Assembly: GCF_025153455.1 (NCBI RefSeq)
Contig: NZ_JANZNT010000001.1
Span: 930,001 to 994,000 of the forward strand
Length of the DNA: 64,000 nt
Direction: 5' to 3'
Origin: Sphingomonas sp. BGYR3
GTDB taxonomy: Bacteria > Pseudomonadota > Alphaproteobacteria > Sphingomonadales > Sphingomonadaceae
In this document: positions 38,906 through 48,702 of the stretch, piece by piece
How positions within the stretch are numbered: position 1 is the first letter of the stretch
How the letters are laid out: every line of letters begins with the position of its first letter
Program-made: the position numbers and the translations under genes
The notes under the pieces: generated by a model
The model's database searches: none
Told to the model about the DNA's origin: nothing
The model's input: only the letters and a program-made list of their open reading frames with translations

Positions 38906-40873
38906 ATGCTTTCCGGCCTGCGCCGCCTGATCAATTCCGTCTGGGGCAAGCTGTTCGCGCTTGTCTTCCTCGTCGTCATCGGGCTGGCCTTTGCGCTTGC
39001 CGATATCGGCAATGTGCGCACCGGCGGGGCCGCAACGGGCGATGCGGTGGCCAGCATCGACGGCACCAGGATCACGGATACCGACCTGCAAAAGGCGGTG
39101 CGCAACGCGCTGACCCAGGCACGGATGAGCAATCCGACGCTGGACATGGACCGGCTGATCCAGGCGGGCGGGGTCAAGGACATTGTCGATGGCCTGATCG
39201 CCAATGCCGCGCTGGCCGCGCTTGGCAAGGATCTGGGGATGCATGTCGGGGAAAAGGCGATTGACGGCGAAATCGCCAGCGCGCCGGTGTTCCGCGGGCT
39301 GGACGGCAAGTTCGATCAGGCCGCGCTGGACCGGTTCCTGTCCGACCGGGGCATCACGCTGGACGAGCTGCGCCGCGATATCGGCAACGGCATCATGCGC
39401 GACTGGCTGACCGGGCCGACGGTCGGCGCAACGCAGATCCCGAACAAGGTCGCCCTGCCCTACGCCTCTCAGGTGCTGGAACAGCGCCGGGGCCAGGCCG
39501 GTTTCGTGCCGATCCAGGCGTTCGGCATGGGCGCGCCGCCGACCGATGCGGAACTGCTGGCCTTTTTCGGCCGCAACCGGGCGCGCTACACCATCCCGGA
39601 ACGCCGCGCCGTCCGCTATGCGCGGGTTCAGGCCGATGCCCTGCGCCAATCGATCACGATCAGCGACGCCGATGTGCAAAAGGCCTATTCAGGCGCGGGC
39701 CAGCGGTTCGCCGCCAGCGAAAAGCGCAGTTTCGGACAGGTCATCGCCGCCGATCAGGCAACGGCACAGCGCATCGCAACCGCGGTCAAGGGCGGTCAGA
39801 CGCTGGCCGCCGCCGCACAGGCTGCGGGGCTGGAGGCCAGCACGCTGACCGATCTGGATCGCGCCGCGCTGGTCGGGCAAAGCGCCGATGCGGTCGGCGC
39901 TGCCGCCTTTGGCGCGGCGGACAAGGCGCTGGTCGGCCCGGTGCAGTCGCCGCTTGGCTGGCACGTCCTGCGCGTTGAAAAGATAACCCGCGTGCCGGGC
40001 CAGACGCTGGCTCAGGCACGCGAGGCACTGGTCAAGGAACTGACCGACCAGCGGCTGGCCGACCGGCTGAACCAGATTCAGGACAAGGTGAATGACGGCA
40101 TCACCGCCAATGGCACGTTCGACGAAATCGTCGCCGATGCCAAGCTGACCGCAGAGCGCACCGCGCCGCTGCTGGGCAATGGCGTCGATCCCGAAAAATC
40201 GGGTGAGGCGCCCGATCCCCTGTCGGCGGAACTCGCCAAGGCCGCTTTTGCGGTCAATCAGGGCGATGCGCCGCAGATCGTGCCGCTGGGTCAGGACGGG
40301 TCGTTCGCGCTGATCGTGCTGGACCGGGTGGTGGAAGCCGCGCCCCCGCCGCTGGCCCGGATTCAAGAGGCTGTGCGACGCGACTTCATCGTCGACCGTG
40401 CGCTGACCCGCGCGCGCCAGACGGCGGCGGCCATCGTCCGCAAGGTCGAAGGCGGCGCGACCCTGGCCGACGCCTTTGCCTCGGCCGGCGTCACCCTGCC
40501 CAAGCCGGAACCGGTCAGTGCATCGCGCCTGCAGCTGCTCGCCATCCAGCAGCAGAATCAGGGCCGCGTGCCTGCGCCCCTGTCGCTGATGTTCTCCATG
40601 GCCCCCAAAAAGGCCAAACTGACCCAGGAAGAGGCAAAGCGCGGTTATTACGTCGTCTATCTGGACGCGATCCAGCGCGGCGATGCCACTGGCAACCAGC
40701 AGCTGATCGAACGTCGCCGGGCAGAGCTGGCGCAGACATCGGGCGGCGAACTGGTTCAGCAATTTGCCCGCGCGGCCCAGGCAAAGGCCGGCGTCACCCG
40801 CAATCAGGCGACGATCGACCGCGTCACCAATGCGCTGCGTTCGGGCGGTTCGGCCGGAGCCGCTGCCCAGTGA
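38906..40873 (+). CDS. ppiD: PpiD-like peptidyl-prolyl isomerase / periplasmic folding factor
   Basis: This 655-residue inner-membrane protein has one N-terminal anchor (WGKLFALVFLVVIGLAFAL, residues 13-31) and a large periplasmic part. A SurA_N-like chaperone region covers about residues 45-190, and a parvulin-like domain lies near 260-360 (RSFGQVIAADQATAQRIA, GPVQSPLGWHVLRVEKI). It assists folding of exported proteins at the Sec exit. Its stop overlaps the trpE start by 4 bases, so the tryptophan gene is read from the same transcript, a typical arrangement in sphingomonads. Confidence 0.9.
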   Translation: MLSGLRRLINSVWGKLFALVFLVVIGLAFALADIGNVRTGGAATGDAVASIDGTRITDTDLQKAVRNALTQARMSNPTLDMDRLIQAGGVKDIVDGLIANAALAALGKDLGMHVGEKAIDGEIASAPVFRGLDGKFDQAALDRFLSDRGITLDELRRDIGNGIMRDWLTGPTVGATQIPNKVALPYASQVLEQRRGQAGFVPIQAFGMGAPPTDAELLAFFGRNRARYTIPERRAVRYARVQADALRQSITISDADVQKAYSGAGQRFAASEKRSFGQVIAADQATAQRIATAVKGGQTLAAAAQAAGLEASTLTDLDRAALVGQSADAVGAAAFGAADKALVGPVQSPLGWHVLRVEKITRVPGQTLAQAREALVKELTDQRLADRLNQIQDKVNDGITANGTFDEIVADAKLTAERTAPLLGNGVDPEKSGEAPDPLSAELAKAAFAVNQGDAPQIVPLGQDGSFALIVLDRVVEAAPPPLARIQEAVRRDFIVDRALTRARQTAAAIVRKVEGGATLADAFASAGVTLPKPEPVSASRLQLLAIQQQNQGRVPAPLSLMFSMAPKKAKLTQEEAKRGYYVVYLDAIQRGDATGNQQLIERRRAELAQTSGGELVQQFARAAQAKAGVTRNQATIDRVTNALRSGGSAGAAAQ

Positions 40874-42378
40874 TCCACGGGCAGGCGGAAGCACGCGCGG
40901 CGCTGGCGGCCGGCCGCCCCGCCCTGTTGTGGCGGACGGCGGTGGCCGACACCGAAACGCCGGTTGGCGCGGCGCTCAAGCTGATCGAGCCGGGGCGCGG
41001 CGATTTCCTGCTGGAATCGGTTGAGGGCGGGGCCGTGCGCGGGCGGCACAGCCTGATCGGGCTGGCCCCCGATCTGGTGTTCCGCGCGTCCGGCAACGCG
41101 GCAGAGGTGAACCCCCATTGGACCACCGACCGCGCGGCATTCCGGCCCCATCCGTTGCCCACGCTCGATGCGCTGCGCGATCTCGTCGCCGCTTGCCGGA
41201 TGGACGTGCCCGCTGCCCTGCCGCGCGCTCTGGCGTGCCTTGTCGGCTATTTCGCCTATGAAACGGTGGGTCTGGTGGAAAAACTGCCCCGGCCCGCGCC
41301 CAACCCGGTCGGCGTGCCGGACATGATCTTTGTCCGCCCCACCGTCATCCTGATCTTCGACCGGCTGGCCGACAGCCTGTTCCTGGTCGCACCCGTCTGG
41401 CCGGACAGCGACACCGATCCGGCCCGGACCATCGAACGTGCGGTGGAACGGATCGACGCGACCGCCGCCCGGCTGGCCAGCGCACCGCCGGCGCCGGAGC
41501 CGCGTGCTGCCGAACTGGACGCGGTGATTCAGCAACCGGTCCTGCCCGATGGCGCCTATCGGGCGATGGTGGCGCGGGCGAAGGACTATATCGTCGCGGG
41601 CGACATCTTTCAGGTGGTGCTGGCGCAGCGGTTCACCGCGCCCTTTCCGCTGCCGCCCATCGAACTCTATCGGTCGCTTCGGCGGATCAACCCCTCGCCG
41701 TTTCTCTATCACCTCGACCTGCCCGGCTTTGCGCTGATCGGGTCCAGCCCCGAGATCCTGGTGCGGGTGCGCGATGGCGAAGTCACGATCCGGCCCATCG
41801 CGGGAACGCGGCCGCGCGGCGCGACAGGGGCAGAGGATGCCGCCAATCGCAAGAGCCTGCTCGACGATCCAAAGGAACGCGCCGAACATCTGATGCTGCT
41901 GGACCTTGGTCGCAACGATGTCGGCCGGGTGGCGGCGGCGGGGACGGTCAAGGTTACCGACAGCTACATGGTCGAATTCTACAGCCATGTGATGCACATC
42001 GTGTCCAACGTCACCGGCCGGCTGTCGCCGGACCATGACGCGATCGACGCGCTGTTCGCCGGATTTCCGGCGGGCACCGTGTCCGGTGCGCCAAAGGTGC
42101 GGGCGTGCGAGATCATCGCCGAACTCGAACCGGAAACGCGCGGGCCCTATGCCGGCGGCGTCGGCTATTTCAGCCCGGACGGATCGATGGACAGCTGCAT
42201 CGTGCTGCGCACTGCCCTGGTCAAGGATGGCGTGATGCACGTTCAGGCCGGCGCAGGCATCGTGGCGGACAGCGATCCCGCCTATGAACAGCGGGAGTGC
42301 GAGGCGAAATCCGGCGCGCTGTTCGCCGCTGCCCGCGACGCCATCGCCCGCGCGCAAGAGGCCGGGTTCGGACAATAG
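40870..42378 (+). CDS. trpE: Anthranilate synthase component I
   Basis: TrpE converts chorismate to anthranilate using ammonia supplied by TrpG. The 502-residue protein has the chorismate-binding domain with IAGTRPRG, LLMLLDLGRNDVGRVAAAG-type core (RAEHLMLLDLGRNDVGRV), SGAPKVRA and the C-terminal GAGIVADSDP. The N-terminal half shows LIGLAPDL, part of the tryptophan feedback site region. The GTG start overlaps the ppiD stop (GTGA). No leader peptide or attenuator is possible between them, so control must act further upstream or on the enzyme. Confidence 0.96.
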   Translation: MIHGQAEARAALAAGRPALLWRTAVADTETPVGAALKLIEPGRGDFLLESVEGGAVRGRHSLIGLAPDLVFRASGNAAEVNPHWTTDRAAFRPHPLPTLDALRDLVAACRMDVPAALPRALACLVGYFAYETVGLVEKLPRPAPNPVGVPDMIFVRPTVILIFDRLADSLFLVAPVWPDSDTDPARTIERAVERIDATAARLASAPPAPEPRAAELDAVIQQPVLPDGAYRAMVARAKDYIVAGDIFQVVLAQRFTAPFPLPPIELYRSLRRINPSPFLYHLDLPGFALIGSSPEILVRVRDGEVTIRPIAGTRPRGATGAEDAANRKSLLDDPKERAEHLMLLDLGRNDVGRVAAAGTVKVTDSYMVEFYSHVMHIVSNVTGRLSPDHDAIDALFAGFPAGTVSGAPKVRACEIIAELEPETRGPYAGGVGYFSPDGSMDSCIVLRTALVKDGVMHVQAGAGIVADSDPAYEQRECEAKSGALFAAARDAIARAQEAGFGQ

Positions 42379-42393
42379 GCCGCGGCCTGCGCC

Positions 42394-42807
42394 TCAATCC
42401 TCCAGCTTTTCGCCCGCCTGTTCCGCCGCACGGCGCTGTGCTTCCTGATCGTCGCGCCACAGGCGGATGAAGCTGCTGTTGCATCCCGTTTGCCCGCCCG
42501 TGCCGACGGCGGAACAGCTGCCCGGCATCCCCACCCGGTTCACCTCGTTCACCAGATCGACCCGGCGGGACCAGCTGGCGCTGCTGCTTTCGTCGGGCGG
42601 ATCGCGGAACGCCTTTGGAATGCGGTATCGTTCGCTTTCGTCCATGCGAGGACACACCACAATCTCGTCCGCCTCCGCCTTGGGGCAGGGATCGTCGCCA
42701 TAGACCAGGACGCTGCGCACGCGGCGCGGCGGCTCGCCATCGGCGGCGGCCGGCTGGGGCGCGTCCTGCGCCATCGCCAGCACCATTGCCATCATGCTCA
42801 GGATCAT
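42394..42807 (-). CDS. Small exported hypothetical protein between trpE and trpG
   Basis: This 137-residue protein has a short signal-peptide-like start ([16 protein letters not shown]). The mature part has conserved-looking cysteines and the stretch [32 protein letters not shown], a pattern I have seen in short sphingomonad proteins without function. The ATG at 42807 has GGAGG 8 bases upstream, better than the in-frame ATG at 42849. It is transcribed against the surrounding trp genes, so it splits the trp transcript into two units. Confidence 0.72.
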   Translation of the reverse strand: MILSMMAMVLAMAQDAPQPAAADGEPPRRVRSVLVYGDDPCPKAEADEIVVCPRMDESERYRIPKAFRDPPDESSSASWSRRVDLVNEVNRVGMPGSCSAVGTGGQTGCNSSFIRLWRDDQEAQRRAAEQAGEKLED

Positions 42808-42917
42808 CGCACACGCCTCCACGCCCGGCATCGGTTTGCGGTGCCACACCTGTCCACCGGATGAACGGACAGCATCGGGACGATTGCAAGCAACGATGGC
42901 GGCGCTATGGCAGAACC

Positions 42918-43502
42918 ATGATCCTCGTCATCGACAATTATGACAGCTTCACCTGGAACCTGGTCCATTATCTGATGGAACTTGGCGCCCCGGTGCAGGT
43001 GGTGCGCAACGACGCGATGAGCGCCGCCGACGCGCTTGCCAGCAATGCCAGCGCCTTTCTGATCTCGCCCGGTCCGTGCACCCCGAACGAGGCGGGGATC
43101 AGCCTGGATCTTGTCGCCGCCTGCGCCTCGGCCGGAAAGCCGCTGCTGGGCGTGTGCCTGGGCCATCAGGCGATTGGCCAGCATTTCGGCGGACAGGTGG
43201 TGCGCGGCGGACTGATGCACGGCAAGACCAGCCCGGTGGTGCATGACGGCACCGGCCTGTTCACTGGCCTGCCCTCGCCCTTTACCGCCACGCGCTATCA
43301 CTCGCTGATCGTTCAGGATATTCCGGACGATCTGGTCGTCAACGCTACCGCCACCGATGGCACCGTGATGGGCTTTCGCCACGCATCGCTGCCGATCCAC
43401 GGCGTTCAGTTCCACCCGGAAAGCATCGCGACCGAACATGGCCATGCAATGCTGGCCAATTTCCTGTCGATTGCGGGGGTCGAGGCGGGGGAACGCGTGT
43501 GA
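42918..43502 (+). CDS. trpG: Anthranilate synthase component II (glutamine amidotransferase)
   Basis: TrpG releases ammonia from glutamine for TrpE. The 194-residue class I amidotransferase has [15 protein letters not shown] at the start, the oxyanion segment [11 protein letters not shown], the nucleophile Cys in [11 protein letters not shown] and the catalytic HPE in QFHPESI. The stop overlaps the trpD start by 4 bases, so TrpG-TrpD-TrpC-MoaC are translated as a coupled chain. Confidence 0.96.
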   Translation: MILVIDNYDSFTWNLVHYLMELGAPVQVVRNDAMSAADALASNASAFLISPGPCTPNEAGISLDLVAACASAGKPLLGVCLGHQAIGQHFGGQVVRGGLMHGKTSPVVHDGTGLFTGLPSPFTATRYHSLIVQDIPDDLVVNATATDGTVMGFRHASLPIHGVQFHPESIATEHGHAMLANFLSIAGVEAGERV

Positions 43503-44482
43503 CGCTGCCCGATGCCCGCCAGCCCCTGTCCGCCGACGCGGCAGAGGACGCCTTTGCCGCAATCCTCGACGCCCGGGTTGACGAGGCGGCGATCGAGGGG
43601 TTCCTGACCGCGCTGGCTGATCGCGGGGAAACGCCGCTGGAAATCGCCATTGCCGCCCGTGCGATGCGGGCGCGCATGATCCGCGTCCGGGCGCCGGAAG
43701 GGGCAATCGACGTTTGCGGCACGGGCGGCGACGGGCATCACAGCCTGAATGTCTCCACCGCCGTCTCCATCGTCGTGGCCGCTGCCGGAGTGCCGGTGGC
43801 CAAGCACGGCAACCGCGCGGCCAGCAGCCGGTCGGGCGCGGCCGACACGCTCGAGGCGCTGGGCCTTGACCTGACGCGGGCGGCGGCGCGGGCGGAGGAA
43901 AGCCTGGCCGAACTGGGCATCGCATTCCTGTTCGCCGCCGATCACCACCCCGCGCTGCGGGCGCTGGCCCCGCTGCGCCGCCGGATGGGCCGGCGCACGA
44001 TCTTCAACCTGCTCGGCCCGCTCGCCAATCCGGCCGGCGTGCGCGTGCAGATGATCGGCATTGCCCGCCCCGAACTGGTCCCCGTTTATGCCGAGGCGAT
44101 GGCGATGCTGGATTATGACGAGGCGGCGGTGATCTGCGGGCTGGAGGGGCTGGACGAACTCAGCCCCGCCGGGCCAAGCGCAGTGGCCAGCATCGGCGAT
44201 ACCGGCCTGCCGACGGTGGTCACGCCCGATCTGGCCGGGCTGGCCCCGCGGTCGCTGGACGATCTGCGCGGCGGCGATGCGGCGCATAACGCCGATGCGC
44301 TGCGCCGCCTGTTGCTGGGCGAGCCCGGCGGCTATCGCGACGCGGTGATCCTGAACAGCGCGGCCGCGCTCGTCCTTGCCGGGCACAGCGACACGCTGAT
44401 GGCCGGGGCAGAGGAAGCGGCGGAAACCATCGACAACGGGCTTGCCAACGCGCTGCTCGACTGCTGGATCGCATGGCCATGA
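43499..44482 (+). CDS. trpD: Anthranilate phosphoribosyltransferase
   Basis: TrpD joins anthranilate and phosphoribosyl pyrophosphate. The 327-residue protein shows the PRPP site DVCGTGGDG followed by NVSTAVSIV, the [15 protein letters not shown] motif, and [10 protein letters not shown]. It starts with a GTG overlapping the trpG stop and ends overlapping trpC by 4 bases. Confidence 0.97.
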   Translation: MTLPDARQPLSADAAEDAFAAILDARVDEAAIEGFLTALADRGETPLEIAIAARAMRARMIRVRAPEGAIDVCGTGGDGHHSLNVSTAVSIVVAAAGVPVAKHGNRAASSRSGAADTLEALGLDLTRAAARAEESLAELGIAFLFAADHHPALRALAPLRRRMGRRTIFNLLGPLANPAGVRVQMIGIARPELVPVYAEAMAMLDYDEAAVICGLEGLDELSPAGPSAVASIGDTGLPTVVTPDLAGLAPRSLDDLRGGDAAHNADALRRLLLGEPGGYRDAVILNSAAALVLAGHSDTLMAGAEEAAETIDNGLANALLDCWIAWP

Positions 44483-45264
44483 GTACGATGCTGGCACAGA
44501 TCCTTGAGGCAAAGGCAGACGAGGTTGCGGCGCGCAAGGCGCAGACGGGCGATGCCGACCTTGCCGCGCGCATTGCCGCCGCCGGGCCGCCGCGCGGGTT
44601 TCGCGCCGCGCTGGATAGCCGCGCGGCCACCGGATACGCTCTGATCGCAGAGATCAAGAAGGCCAGCCCGTCCAAGGGGCTGATCCGCGCGGATTTCGAT
44701 CCGCCCGCCCATGCCCGCGCCTATGCCGCCGGCGGCGCAACCTGCCTGTCGGTGCTGACCGACGAACGGTGGTTTCAGGGGCATGACGCGTATCTGGTCG
44801 CCGCGCGTGCCGCCTGTCCCCTGCCCGCGATCCGCAAGGATTTCATGATCGACCCCTGGCAATGCGCCGAATCCCGCGCGCTGGGGGCGGACGCCATTCT
44901 GATCATCGTCGCCGCACTGGAAGATGCGCAAATGGCAGAGATCGAGGCAGCGGCCATGGAACTGGGCATGGACGTGCTGGTCGAGGTGCACGATGCCGAC
45001 GAAATGGCCCGCGCGGCGCGGCTCCGTTCGCGGCTGATCGGGGTAAACAACCGCAATCTCAAGACGTTCGAGGTCAATTTTCAGAACACGTTCGATCTTG
45101 TCGCCCTGGCCCCGCCGGGCTGCACCTTTGTCGCGGAAAGCGGCATTGGCGGCCGGGCGGACTGCGATGCGCTGGCCGCGCATGACATCCGCTGCTTTCT
45201 GGTCGGCGAAAGCCTGATGCGCCAGCCGGATGTCGAGGCAGCGACGCGGGCGCTGGTCGGATGA
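44479..45264 (+). CDS. trpC: Indole-3-glycerol-phosphate synthase
   Basis: TrpC closes the indole ring. The 261-residue TIM-barrel protein has [52 protein letters not shown] and FVAESGI, all standard for the family. It is a stand-alone enzyme, not fused to TrpF. I take the ATG at 44479 because it overlaps the trpD stop (ATGA); an ATG two codons earlier is possible. It is followed by moaC with a 4-base overlap. Confidence 0.96.
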   Translation: MSTMLAQILEAKADEVAARKAQTGDADLAARIAAAGPPRGFRAALDSRAATGYALIAEIKKASPSKGLIRADFDPPAHARAYAAGGATCLSVLTDERWFQGHDAYLVAARAACPLPAIRKDFMIDPWQCAESRALGADAILIIVAALEDAQMAEIEAAAMELGMDVLVEVHDADEMARAARLRSRLIGVNNRNLKTFEVNFQNTFDLVALAPPGCTFVAESGIGGRADCDALAAHDIRCFLVGESLMRQPDVEAATRALVG

Positions 45265-45731
45265 GCCGCCTGACCCACCTGGATGCCGCAGGGGCCGCGC
45301 ATATGGTGGATGTCGGCGGAAAGGCGGAAACGGCGCGTCAGGCGGTGGCAACCGGCCGCATCGCCATGTCTGCCGCGGCCGCAACCGCGATCCGCGACGG
45401 GACGGCGGCCAAGGGCGACGTGATCGCCACCGCGCGCATCGCCGGCATCATGGCGGCCAAGCGTACGCACGAGCTGATCCCGCTGTGCCACCCCCTGCCC
45501 CTGACCCGCATCGCGCTGGATGTGGTTCCGGACGACAGCGGCGTGACGGTGACGGCGACCGTCGGTCTGACCGGCCGGACGGGCGTGGAGATGGAGGCGA
45601 TGACGGCGGTGTCGGTGGCGCTGCTCACCCTCTATGACATGGTAAAGTCGCTGGATAAGGGCATGGCTATTCAGGATATTCGCCTGCTGTCCAAGACCGG
45701 CGGCAAATCCGGGGATTGGCGCGCGGGCTGA
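45261..45731 (+). CDS. moaC: Cyclic pyranopterin monophosphate synthase
   Basis: MoaC acts in the first stage of molybdenum cofactor synthesis. The 156-residue protein has the family hallmarks [32 protein letters not shown] and [20 protein letters not shown] with the catalytic Lys in VKSLDKGM. The ATG overlaps the trpC stop (ATGA). Its place at the end of the trp unit and near moeA is a common sphingomonad arrangement. Confidence 0.96.
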   Translation: MSRLTHLDAAGAAHMVDVGGKAETARQAVATGRIAMSAAAATAIRDGTAAKGDVIATARIAGIMAAKRTHELIPLCHPLPLTRIALDVVPDDSGVTVTATVGLTGRTGVEMEAMTAVSVALLTLYDMVKSLDKGMAIQDIRLLSKTGGKSGDWRAG

Positions 45732-45804
45732 TTGGCAACGGGTCGGCTGCACCCTCCCCAACCCCGGCGCATCCTGAGCGCGTGGACGGATGCCGCGCGC
45801 CGCC

Positions 45805-46623
45805 TTACTCCCAGCTCCGGCGCTGCTTCACGCCATAGGTGATGCGGATGCGCACCCATTCGCCATATTTCGACTTGCCGCCCACGCGCGGCGGGCGGAC
45901 GCGGAATTGCCAGGCGGCGGCCAGCACCGCCCGGCCCATGCGCGATCCGGGGCTTTCGCCGACCATCTCGCAATCCTCCACCCGATAATCGGGTACGGTG
46001 CGGCACATGATCATGCCCCATCCCGGTCCGGCGGCGCTGGACAGATAACCCGCCAGTTCGGAATCATACGGTTCGCGGTACCAGGCGGCGGCATAGAGCG
46101 GCTCGCCATTGGGGCCGCTGCCGTCGACGCGCGGGGTATCGCCGGGAAATCCGGTATCCGGCGGCCCCATGGTCGCGCGCGGCGCGGGCGGGCCTGCGCG
46201 GCCGGGGGGCGGGGCGCGCCCGATATCGGCCTGTGCCATCTGATCGCGCGACAATTCGATCCACGGGGCCTTGGGCGCAAAATTCTTGACGACCGGGGCT
46301 GGCTGGACGGACGGCGTGACGGGGCTGGGCGGCGGGCGGTCGTCGGGTTCGCGGGGCTGTTCGGTCGATGGCGGTGGCGGCGCGACCGCGGGGCGGGGCG
46401 CGCTGGCGGCGGCGGGGGGCTTTTCCGACACTTCAGCGGCGTCAAAGGTGCTGAGCGCCATGTCCACCGGTTCGCGCCGGACCAGCCGGGGCGCCAGCGT
46501 CATCAGCACCAGCACGATCAGCCCTTCGACCAGCAGCGCAAGCAGAAACGGGCCTCCCCGCCCGCGCAACCGTTCCCCGATCCGGGTTCGCCACGTCGGG
46601 CGTTCGATGGACTGTGAAACCAC
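45805..46623 (-). CDS. TonB-like envelope protein
   Basis: This 272-residue protein has one membrane helix near the N-terminus (PFLLALLVEGLIVLVLMTLAP, about residues 25-45). A long proline-rich region (about 70-115 and 150-185) is followed by a C-terminal globular part from about 185 with AAAWQFRVRPPRVGG. The layout matches energy-transducing TonB-family proteins spanning the periplasm, but the C-terminal domain is a divergent form. No exbB or exbD gene lies nearby. Role in outer-membrane import is inferred. Confidence 0.68.
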   Translation of the reverse strand: MVSQSIERPTWRTRIGERLRGRGGPFLLALLVEGLIVLVLMTLAPRLVRREPVDMALSTFDAAEVSEKPPAAASAPRPAVAPPPPSTEQPREPDDRPPPSPVTPSVQPAPVVKNFAPKAPWIELSRDQMAQADIGRAPPPGRAGPPAPRATMGPPDTGFPGDTPRVDGSGPNGEPLYAAAWYREPYDSELAGYLSSAAGPGWGMIMCRTVPDYRVEDCEMVGESPGSRMGRAVLAAAWQFRVRPPRVGGKSKYGEWVRIRITYGVKQRRSWE

Positions 46624-46764
46624 GCGAGAAACTTCCGGGGGGCGGCAGGGCTGACTGTCGGGTTAGGGTGCAGATGCGGCCAAGACAAGGCAGCGTGGCA
46701 GGCATGGTGCAGTTTCCCCGCTCGCCCTCTTTCCCCGCGCCGATGCCCGTGCCACATCCGGCCG

Positions 46765-47955
46765 ATGGCACCTCCGCTCCTCCCGCTGGCCGATGCACAG
46801 GCCCGGCTGATCGGCATGGCCGTGCCGGTGGCGGCAGAGGCGCTGCCCATCGCCGGTTGCGCCGGACGCTGGGCCGCCGAACCGGTAACCGCGCTGCGCA
46901 CGCAACCGGCCAGCGATCTGTCGGTGATGGACGGTTATGCCATCGCCCACGCCGCCCTGCCCGGGCCCTGGACGGTCATCGGGGAAAGCGCCGCCGGGCG
47001 GCCCCATGCCGGGCCGGTCGGGCCGGGACAGGCGGTGCGCATCTTTACCGGCGCAGTCATGCCGGCGGGCGCGGACTGTGTGCTGGTGCAGGAAGAGGCC
47101 GCGCGCGACGGCGACCGGCTGATCCTGACCGGAGCTGGCCCGGCCGCGCCCGGCCGCAACGTCCGGCATCGCGGGCTTGATTTCGCGGCCGGAACCGACC
47201 TGATCCGGGCGGGGGAGCGGATGACGCCGGCGCGGCTCGCCATGGCTGCGATGGCGGGGCATGGCACGCTGACGGTCCGCCGCCCGGTGCGGGTTGCCGT
47301 CGCGGCGACCGGCGATGAACTGTGCCCGCCCGGCACGCCGGTTGGCGATGGACAGATACCGGAAACGAACCGGCTGATGCTGGCTGCGATGCTGGCCGAT
47401 CTGCCGGTCGAGCTGATCGACCTTGGCATCCTACCGGACGATCTGGACGCGCTTACCCGCGCTTTTGCCGACGTCGATACCGACCTGCTCGTCACCAGCG
47501 GCGGGGCGTCGGTGGGCGACCATGATCTGGTGCGACCCGCGCTGGCGGCGGCGGGATGGTCCATTGATTTCTGGCGGGTGGCACTGCGCCCCGGCAAGCC
47601 GGTGATGGCCGGGCGGCGCGGCGATGCGCTGGTCCTCGGCCTGCCCGGCAATCCGGTTTCGGTGTTCGCCACGACGATGTTATTCGTCCGACCCGCCATC
47701 GCCGCACTGGGCGGATCGGTCGACCCCCTGCCCCGGCTGACCCCCGCGATCCTGGCCGAACCCCTGCCCGCCAATGGCGAGCGCACGGATTTCCTGCGCG
47801 CGGCGATCCTGCCCGACGGGCGGGTCAGCGCGGCGGCGGTGCAGGACAGTTCGATGCTGTTGACGCTCGCGCGCGCCTCCTGCCTGATCCACCGACCCGC
47901 TCATGCCCCGGCGGCGGCTGTGGGCGATCCTGTGGATATCCTTGTGATCGCTTGA
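46765..47955 (+). CDS. moeA: Molybdopterin molybdenumtransferase
   Basis: MoeA inserts molybdenum into adenylated molybdopterin. The 396-residue protein contains SVMDGYAI, RIFTGAVMPAGAD, GRNVRHRG, AATGDEL, the MoCF-binding TSGGASVGDHD, RPGKPVMAGR and LPGNPVS, and ends in the beta-barrel domain IV. The start at 46765 gives the usual N-terminus. It is followed by lexA after a gap with an SOS box. Confidence 0.95.
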   Translation: MAPPLLPLADAQARLIGMAVPVAAEALPIAGCAGRWAAEPVTALRTQPASDLSVMDGYAIAHAALPGPWTVIGESAAGRPHAGPVGPGQAVRIFTGAVMPAGADCVLVQEEAARDGDRLILTGAGPAAPGRNVRHRGLDFAAGTDLIRAGERMTPARLAMAAMAGHGTLTVRRPVRVAVAATGDELCPPGTPVGDGQIPETNRLMLAAMLADLPVELIDLGILPDDLDALTRAFADVDTDLLVTSGGASVGDHDLVRPALAAAGWSIDFWRVALRPGKPVMAGRRGDALVLGLPGNPVSVFATTMLFVRPAIAALGGSVDPLPRLTPAILAEPLPANGERTDFLRAAILPDGRVSAAAVQDSSMLLTLARASCLIHRPAHAPAAAVGDPVDILVIA

Positions 47956-47979
47956 CGCCATACGGAACAAAGCATATAC

Positions 47980-47994
47980 GTTCCCAGTCTGTTC
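47980..47994 (+). promoter_or_regulatory. LexA binding site (SOS box) upstream of lexA
   Basis: GTTC at 47980-47983 and GTTC at 47991-47994 are spaced by exactly 7 bases, the alphaproteobacterial SOS box GTTC-N7-GTTC. It ends 18 bases before the lexA start, so LexA should repress its own gene. Confidence 0.85.
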
Positions 47995-48012
47995 CGAAAC
48001 GGAGGATTGGGG

Positions 48013-48702
48013 ATGCTCACCAAAAAGCAGCATGAGTTGCTGTGCTTCATTGCCGAACGCCTGGGCGAAGACGGCATTTCCCCCTCGTTCGAGGAGATGA
48101 AGGAGGCGCTCGACCTCAAATCGAAATCTGGGGTGCACCGGCTGATCGAGGCGCTGGTGGAGCGCGGGTTCATTCGCCGCCTGCCCAATCGCGCCCGCGC
48201 GCTCGAAGTGCTGAAGATGCCGGAACGGGTCGATGCAAAGCGGGGCAAGGCTGCAAAACGCGGTGACGTGGCACCACTTTCGCCACCTTCCGCGACGCAG
48301 CGGATGCCGGAACCAGCCAACGACGTCATCGAAATCCCGCTCCATGGCCGCATTGCCGCCGGTGTGCCGATCGAGGCGATGGAGGGATCGCAGATGCTGC
48401 CGGTGCCCGCCGCGCTGCTCGGATCGGGCGAACATTATGCGCTGGAAGTGTCCGGGGATTCGATGGTCGAGGCGGGCATCCTCGACGGCGATTATGCCCT
48501 GATCCGCAAAACGGAATCGGCCCGCGATGGCGAAATCGTGGTCGCGCTGATCGACGGGCATGACGCAACGCTCAAATATTTCCGGCGCGAAGGCGCAATG
48601 GTCCGGCTGGACCCCGCCAATCGCAGCTATGATCCGCAACGCTACCGCCCTGATCAGGTGCAGGTGCAGGGCCGACTGTCGGGGCTGCTCCGCCGTTACT
48701 GA
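48013..48702 (+). CDS. lexA: LexA repressor
   Basis: LexA represses DNA-damage genes and cleaves itself when RecA is active. The 229-residue protein has an N-terminal winged HTH ([16 protein letters not shown], then [16 protein letters not shown]), an Ala116-Gly117 cleavage bond (RIAAGV), the catalytic Ser150 (SGDSM) and Lys188 (ATLKYF). It lies downstream of moeA and its 3' end overlaps the 3' end of comEC by 7 bp. Regulation is by the SOS box upstream. Confidence 0.97.
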   Translation: MLTKKQHELLCFIAERLGEDGISPSFEEMKEALDLKSKSGVHRLIEALVERGFIRRLPNRARALEVLKMPERVDAKRGKAAKRGDVAPLSPPSATQRMPEPANDVIEIPLHGRIAAGVPIEAMEGSQMLPVPAALLGSGEHYALEVSGDSMVEAGILDGDYALIRKTESARDGEIVVALIDGHDATLKYFRREGAMVRLDPANRSYDPQRYRPDQVQVQGRLSGLLRRY

